Source: a virus
Virus record (IMG/VR): IMGVR_UViG_3300030451_002715
Span: 1 to 23,940 of that record
Length of the DNA: 23,940 bases
Strand: one strand, 5' to 3'
Position numbers and translations under genes: made by a program. Positions 21,055 through 23,940 of this stretch are shown here, one piece after another (positions within the stretch are counted from its first letter, which is position 1; each line of letters starts with the position of its first letter). Under the pieces are notes generated by a model that was not told where the DNA came from, made no database searches, and saw only the letters and a program-made list of their open reading frames with translations.

Positions 21055-23071
21055 AGTCAAGAAGAAGAGGACGGAAGCTCAAACCCCGGCCCCTCCAAAG
21101 GATCGAGTAACAGGATCGAAGAAGAATCCAAAGGGAGCGGCGAGCGGATCAAGAGGAGGAATCAAGGTTCCTGAAAAGTCATTAAAAACTCTTGAGAACT
21201 ATCGAGACGAACATAATAAAAAGTACACTGCCAAATCGAAAAAGGTTGATCTCGGAACTCTCAAAGCGGTATATCAACGCGGAGCGGGAGCGTTCTCTGC
21301 TTCCCATAGACCGCAAGTTACATCGAGAGAACAATGGGCTTTAGCAAGAGTAAAAGCATTCTTAAAACTCGTCGGAACTGGAGAGCGAAAGAAGTCTTAT
21401 ACGACGGATCTCGATCTCTTACCGAAGGGACATCCGCAACGATCCGAAGCAAAGAAGAAAGCCGAACTCCTCGCCGTTCCGAAGAAGTACTCTCACATCG
21501 ATTTCACTCCCCCCAAAGGAGTACAAGAGGCCGCGAAACGGGGTTTAGAAATCCGACGAAGTAAACCCGAATCCCAAAGAGGAGGAACGGAAATCGGAGT
21601 CGCTAGAGCGAGAGATCTCGCGAACGGTCGAACTCTATCTCCCGAAACCGTTCGACGAATGTATTCATATTTCTCTCGACATGAAGTCGACAAAAAAGGA
21701 TCGACTTGGAAGGATCAAGGAAAAGGCTTCCAAGCTTGGTTACTTTGGGGGGGAGATCCTGGATTCGCTTTTTCGAAGAAGGTCGTAAATCAAATGAATA
21801 AAGCAGACGAAAAGTCAAACACTCTTCGAGCGTACGCGGAAGCGTCCCTCCTCGGAGAAGTTAATCCGACGTATGAGATTCCCGACGGACTCACGATCGG
21901 AAAACCTTTTAAAACTCTTTCCCTTGGTCAAGTCTCATCTCGAATGAATGGAGACAACATCGGAAAAGAGATCGATCAATCCCTCCTCGAAGAGATGGTC
22001 CGCGTATTCAGGGAACGCAAAGAAGCGGATCCCGTGATCATTGATTGGCAACACGCGACGAGTCCATTCCAAGGAGGATCTCCCGCTCCTCCCGAAAGCG
22101 GAAACGCTCTCGGATTAATCGTCGATCTTGATCTCCGAGACGACGGTCTTTATGCGATTCCCGCTTATAACGAGCGAGGCCTTCAAGTCGTAAAAGACGC
22201 GGGAGGAATACTTTGGAGTTCTCCAGAGTATTTACACGGAGAAATCTTTACGCGAGACGGTGGAGAGAAAGTCGGAGACGCTCAACTTTTAGCGATCACT
22301 TTGACTCCTCGACCCGCTCAACAATCTAACAAAATCGACCGAATAACCTTAAAGGAGGCTATAATGGTTAATGAAGCAGATCTTCGCGGAATGTCTCACG
22401 ATGATCTCATCGATCTCGCTATGCAGAAAGACGCAATGGTCCGAAGCTTAGAGGCAAAGATCAAAGAGATGAGTCAAGAGAACGAAGCTAAAATCAACAA
22501 AGACTCGGAACTTGCCGAACATGACGACGAGAAGAAAATGAAAGAAGACGATAAGTCCGAACTCGCTGAACATGACGATAAAAAGAAGATGAAAGAGGAC
22601 GACAAAGAAGAGAAGATGAAAGAGGACGACAAGGAAGAGAAGAAGAAAGAGCATTATAAAATGTCTGAATCTCTTCCGAATCCTCAACTCCTCTCCGAGA
22701 TCCAAGCTCTTCGAGAGCAAGTACAGTCTCTCCAAAAAGAGAAACTCGACGCCGAACGTCGCGAAGCAGTCGGATCTCTTCTTCGAGAAGGAAAGATCTC
22801 TCCAGCCGAAGAGAACGCTGCGAATAAAGCCTTCGATCTTAAGAAGAGCGGAGACGATACCTTCTGGATCATGTTCTCCGATCGTCCTTTAAACTCTGTC
22901 GTTCCTATGACTCAAATCGGACACGGAGCAAGTGGTCAAGAGATCACCAAAGAAACCATTAATCAAAAGATTCAGTCGCTCTCTAAGGAGAAGGGATTGA
23001 CTTATTCACAAGCTCTTTCAGAGTTTCGACAAAGCAATACCGAAGAGTATTTGAAAGCGTACGGAGTATAA
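21038..23071 (+). CDS. Prohead protease-scaffold fusion with extra N-terminal domains
   Basis: A 677-residue head-maturation polyprotein. Residues 1-50 are basic and disordered. About 70-125 (GTLKAVYQRGAGAFSASHRP, then ALARVKAFLK) and 158-250 (RGGTEIGVARARDLANGR, SPETVRRMYSYFSRHEVDK, AWLLWGGD) are two domains seen attached to other phage head proteins. About 265-425 is a Mu gpI-like serine protease: His339 in IIDWQH, Ser394 or Ser395 in LWSSPEY and the LLAITLTPRPA ending are candidate active-site marks. About 443-677 is a scaffold with a charged repeat (SELAEHDDEKKMKEDDK, about 492-540) and coiled coil. The protease should remove the scaffold after shell assembly. It lies between portal and capsid genes, the usual place. 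Confidence 0.85.
   Translation: MVKKIRVKKKRTEAQTPAPPKDRVTGSKKNPKGAASGSRGGIKVPEKSLKTLENYRDEHNKKYTAKSKKVDLGTLKAVYQRGAGAFSASHRPQVTSREQWALARVKAFLKLVGTGERKKSYTTDLDLLPKGHPQRSEAKKKAELLAVPKKYSHIDFTPPKGVQEAAKRGLEIRRSKPESQRGGTEIGVARARDLANGRTLSPETVRRMYSYFSRHEVDKKGSTWKDQGKGFQAWLLWGGDPGFAFSKKVVNQMNKADEKSNTLRAYAEASLLGEVNPTYEIPDGLTIGKPFKTLSLGQVSSRMNGDNIGKEIDQSLLEEMVRVFRERKEADPVIIDWQHATSPFQGGSPAPPESGNALGLIVDLDLRDDGLYAIPAYNERGLQVVKDAGGILWSSPEYLHGEIFTRDGGEKVGDAQLLAITLTPRPAQQSNKIDRITLKEAIMVNEADLRGMSHDDLIDLAMQKDAMVRSLEAKIKEMSQENEAKINKDSELAEHDDEKKMKEDDKSELAEHDDKKKMKEDDKEEKMKEDDKEEKKKEHYKMSESLPNPQLLSEIQALREQVQSLQKEKLDAERREAVGSLLREGKISPAEENAANKAFDLKKSGDDTFWIMFSDRPLNSVVPMTQIGHGASGQEITKETINQKIQSLSKEKGLTYSQALSEFRQSNTEEYLKAYGV
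22351..22366 (+). promoter_or_regulatory. Internal ribosome binding site and start for a scaffold-only product
   Basis: AAAGGAGG (22351-22358), five-base spacer and ATG (22364-22366), in frame with the protease gene and exactly at the protease-scaffold boundary. It is one of the strongest ribosome sites in the window, as good as those of true gene starts. Confidence 0.75.
22364..23071 (+). CDS. Capsid scaffold protein made from internal start
   Basis: A 235-residue product in frame with, and nested in, the protease-scaffold gene, starting MVNEADLRGMSHDDLIDLAM. It carries a leading coiled coil, a Lys/Glu/Asp-rich repeat, a second coiled coil (LLSEIQALREQVQSLQKEKL) and a C-terminal helical part likely to bind the capsid protein. 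Lambda makes C and Nu3, and Mu makes I and Z, in the same nested way, giving excess scaffold over protease. The nested product here is inferred from the internal ribosome site. Confidence 0.7.
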   Translation: MVNEADLRGMSHDDLIDLAMQKDAMVRSLEAKIKEMSQENEAKINKDSELAEHDDEKKMKEDDKSELAEHDDKKKMKEDDKEEKMKEDDKEEKKKEHYKMSESLPNPQLLSEIQALREQVQSLQKEKLDAERREAVGSLLREGKISPAEENAANKAFDLKKSGDDTFWIMFSDRPLNSVVPMTQIGHGASGQEITKETINQKIQSLSKEKGLTYSQALSEFRQSNTEEYLKAYGV

Positions 23072-23072
23072 A

Positions 23073-23474
23073 ATGCAAACTCAAAATATCGTAAAATCAT
23101 ACGTCGCCGCGTCAACTATTAGCGAGTTCGATCTTGTTAAGTTCGATGCAAATGGGAAGATCGCTCAATGCGGAGCAGCCGATTCGACTTCCGCTCTTAT
23201 TCTTGGAATCGCTCAACGCGGCTGCGCGGCCGGAGAAGTTACCGACGTTCTTGTTTATGGAGTAAGTCGCGCGAAACTCGGAGCGATCACAGAGTTCGAG
23301 ACGGGCGGAAGTTGTTTATTGACAGCGATCGCAAGCGGAAAACTCGACACTGCAACTCAAAACGATTTCGTTGTCGCTCGGATTCTTCCAAATATCAACT
23401 CAACTGCGACTGCGGATAACGATCAAGCGGAAGTCTTGTTCTTTGGTCCGATCACTATCAAATCGAATGCATAA
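23073..23474 (+). CDS. Head decoration (capsid cement) protein, DUF2190-like
   Basis: A 133-residue beta-rich protein just before the capsid gene. Its pattern, VAASTISEFDLVKFDANGKI (about 11-30), ILGIAQRGCAAGEVTDVLVYG (about 43-63) and alternating small residues, fits the small decoration proteins that stabilise expanded capsids. It has no Shine-Dalgarno of note and starts one base after the scaffold stop, so translation is probably coupled. Identification rests on position and general pattern. Confidence 0.7.
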   Translation: MQTQNIVKSYVAASTISEFDLVKFDANGKIAQCGAADSTSALILGIAQRGCAAGEVTDVLVYGVSRAKLGAITEFETGGSCLLTAIASGKLDTATQNDFVVARILPNINSTATADNDQAEVLFFGPITIKSNA

Positions 23475-23484
23475 GGAGTAACTC

Positions 23485-23940
23485 ATGGCATCTTCATATA
23501 GTAATCTTCATCCCGTCGATCAGATTTTAACTAATCTTGCGATCGAAGCGATTCCTAGCGATAATCAACTCATCGCCGATCAAGTTTTTGAGAAAGTAAA
23601 CATCCCTGAACGAAGCGGAACTCTTCTCATCGAAAACACTCGTAATTTTATGGGAGCGACTGATCTCGATTTAGAGCGGGCTCCTGGATCAAGTCGAGCG
23701 ATGATCGGTTCTTTCGATCGAACCTCTTTGACTTATAAAGCTAAGATCTATTCTGCAAGCGACTCGATCGCAATGGAAGACATCTTCGACTCTCAATACC
23801 CCGGAAGCGAAGAAGCTCGAATCGTTCGTAAAGTAGCTCGAACTATGAAACTCGCTAAAGAGAAACGAGCCGCGGATCTTCTTTTTAGTACTGCGAACTT
23901 CACTAATAACGCAGCTGTAACAGGTCTTCCCGGAGGAACG
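23485..23940 (+). CDS. Major capsid protein, 3' truncated by window end
   Basis: The first 152 codons of a gene preceded by ATAAGGAGTAACTC. The visible part (MASSYSNLHPVDQILTNLAI, VNIPERSGTLLIENTRNF, DLERAPGSSRAMIGSFDRTS, then MKLAKEKRAADLLFSTANF) reads like the N-arm, E-loop and spine-helix regions of an HK97-fold capsid protein. The gene order protease/scaffold, decoration, capsid supports this. The frame is open at the window end. Confidence 0.8.
   Translation, partial: MASSYSNLHPVDQILTNLAIEAIPSDNQLIADQVFEKVNIPERSGTLLIENTRNFMGATDLDLERAPGSSRAMIGSFDRTSLTYKAKIYSASDSIAMEDIFDSQYPGSEEARIVRKVARTMKLAKEKRAADLLFSTANFTNNAAVTGLPGGT

Overview
The window is part of the genome of a tailed double-stranded DNA phage (Caudoviricetes). 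The evidence is a full packaging and head module (TerS, TerL, portal, protease/scaffold, decoration protein, start of the major capsid protein), a tail and tail-fibre module, lysis genes and a replication/recombination module. The host is bacterial and probably Gram-negative, because a CHAP-type endolysin and a holin-like protein are joined by a pair of spanin-like proteins. I cannot name the host. GC is mid-forties by eye, start codons include TTG, Arg CGA and Gly GGA codons are common, and the tetramers GATC and TCGA are strikingly over-represented. No integrase, tRNA, rRNA, CRISPR array or insertion sequence was seen.

Layout. (1) 1-7580, rightward: the 3' part of a large tail-tip-like gene, endolysin, holin-like protein, small virion-like protein, a repeat-built tail fibre, three tandem small paralogues that all begin MTY, and a spanin-like pair. 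(2) 7592-9592, rightward: an adenosylcobalamin-dependent (class II) ribonucleoside triphosphate reductase. (3) 9573-12018, leftward: an early operon of small proteins, including two paralogues that flank an HTH regulator, then a RecT-like annealing protein and an HTH protein. (4) 12177-13918, rightward: a replication initiator whose own coding sequence carries seven dyad iterons followed by an A+T-rich tract, then a DnaC-like helicase loader. This is the layout of the lambda O/ori/P region. (5) 14034-14300, leftward: a small membrane/coiled-coil protein. (6) 14409-15219, rightward: a 52-residue ribbon-helix-helix protein, SSB and two small proteins. (7) 15222-19286: TerS, a PD-(D/E)XK nuclease-like protein, TerL, and a DNA methyltransferase that ends in a sliding-clamp-binding-like motif. 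(8) A 346-bp A+T-rich gap with a promoter, then portal, protease-scaffold fusion with an internal scaffold start, decoration protein and a truncated major capsid gene.

How the parts fit. The divergent promoter region at 12019-12176 probably drives the leftward regulatory/recombination operon and the rightward replication operon. The iterons in the initiator gene are the best candidate for the phage origin. RNR supplies dNTPs; SSB and the RecT-like protein serve replication-linked recombination; terminase and the nuclease/methyltransferase genes process the DNA; and the portal-to-capsid block builds the head. The items most worth following up are the in-gene origin, the clamp-motif methyltransferase beside a nuclease in the packaging operon, the internal scaffold start and the HTH cassette flanked by paralogues.
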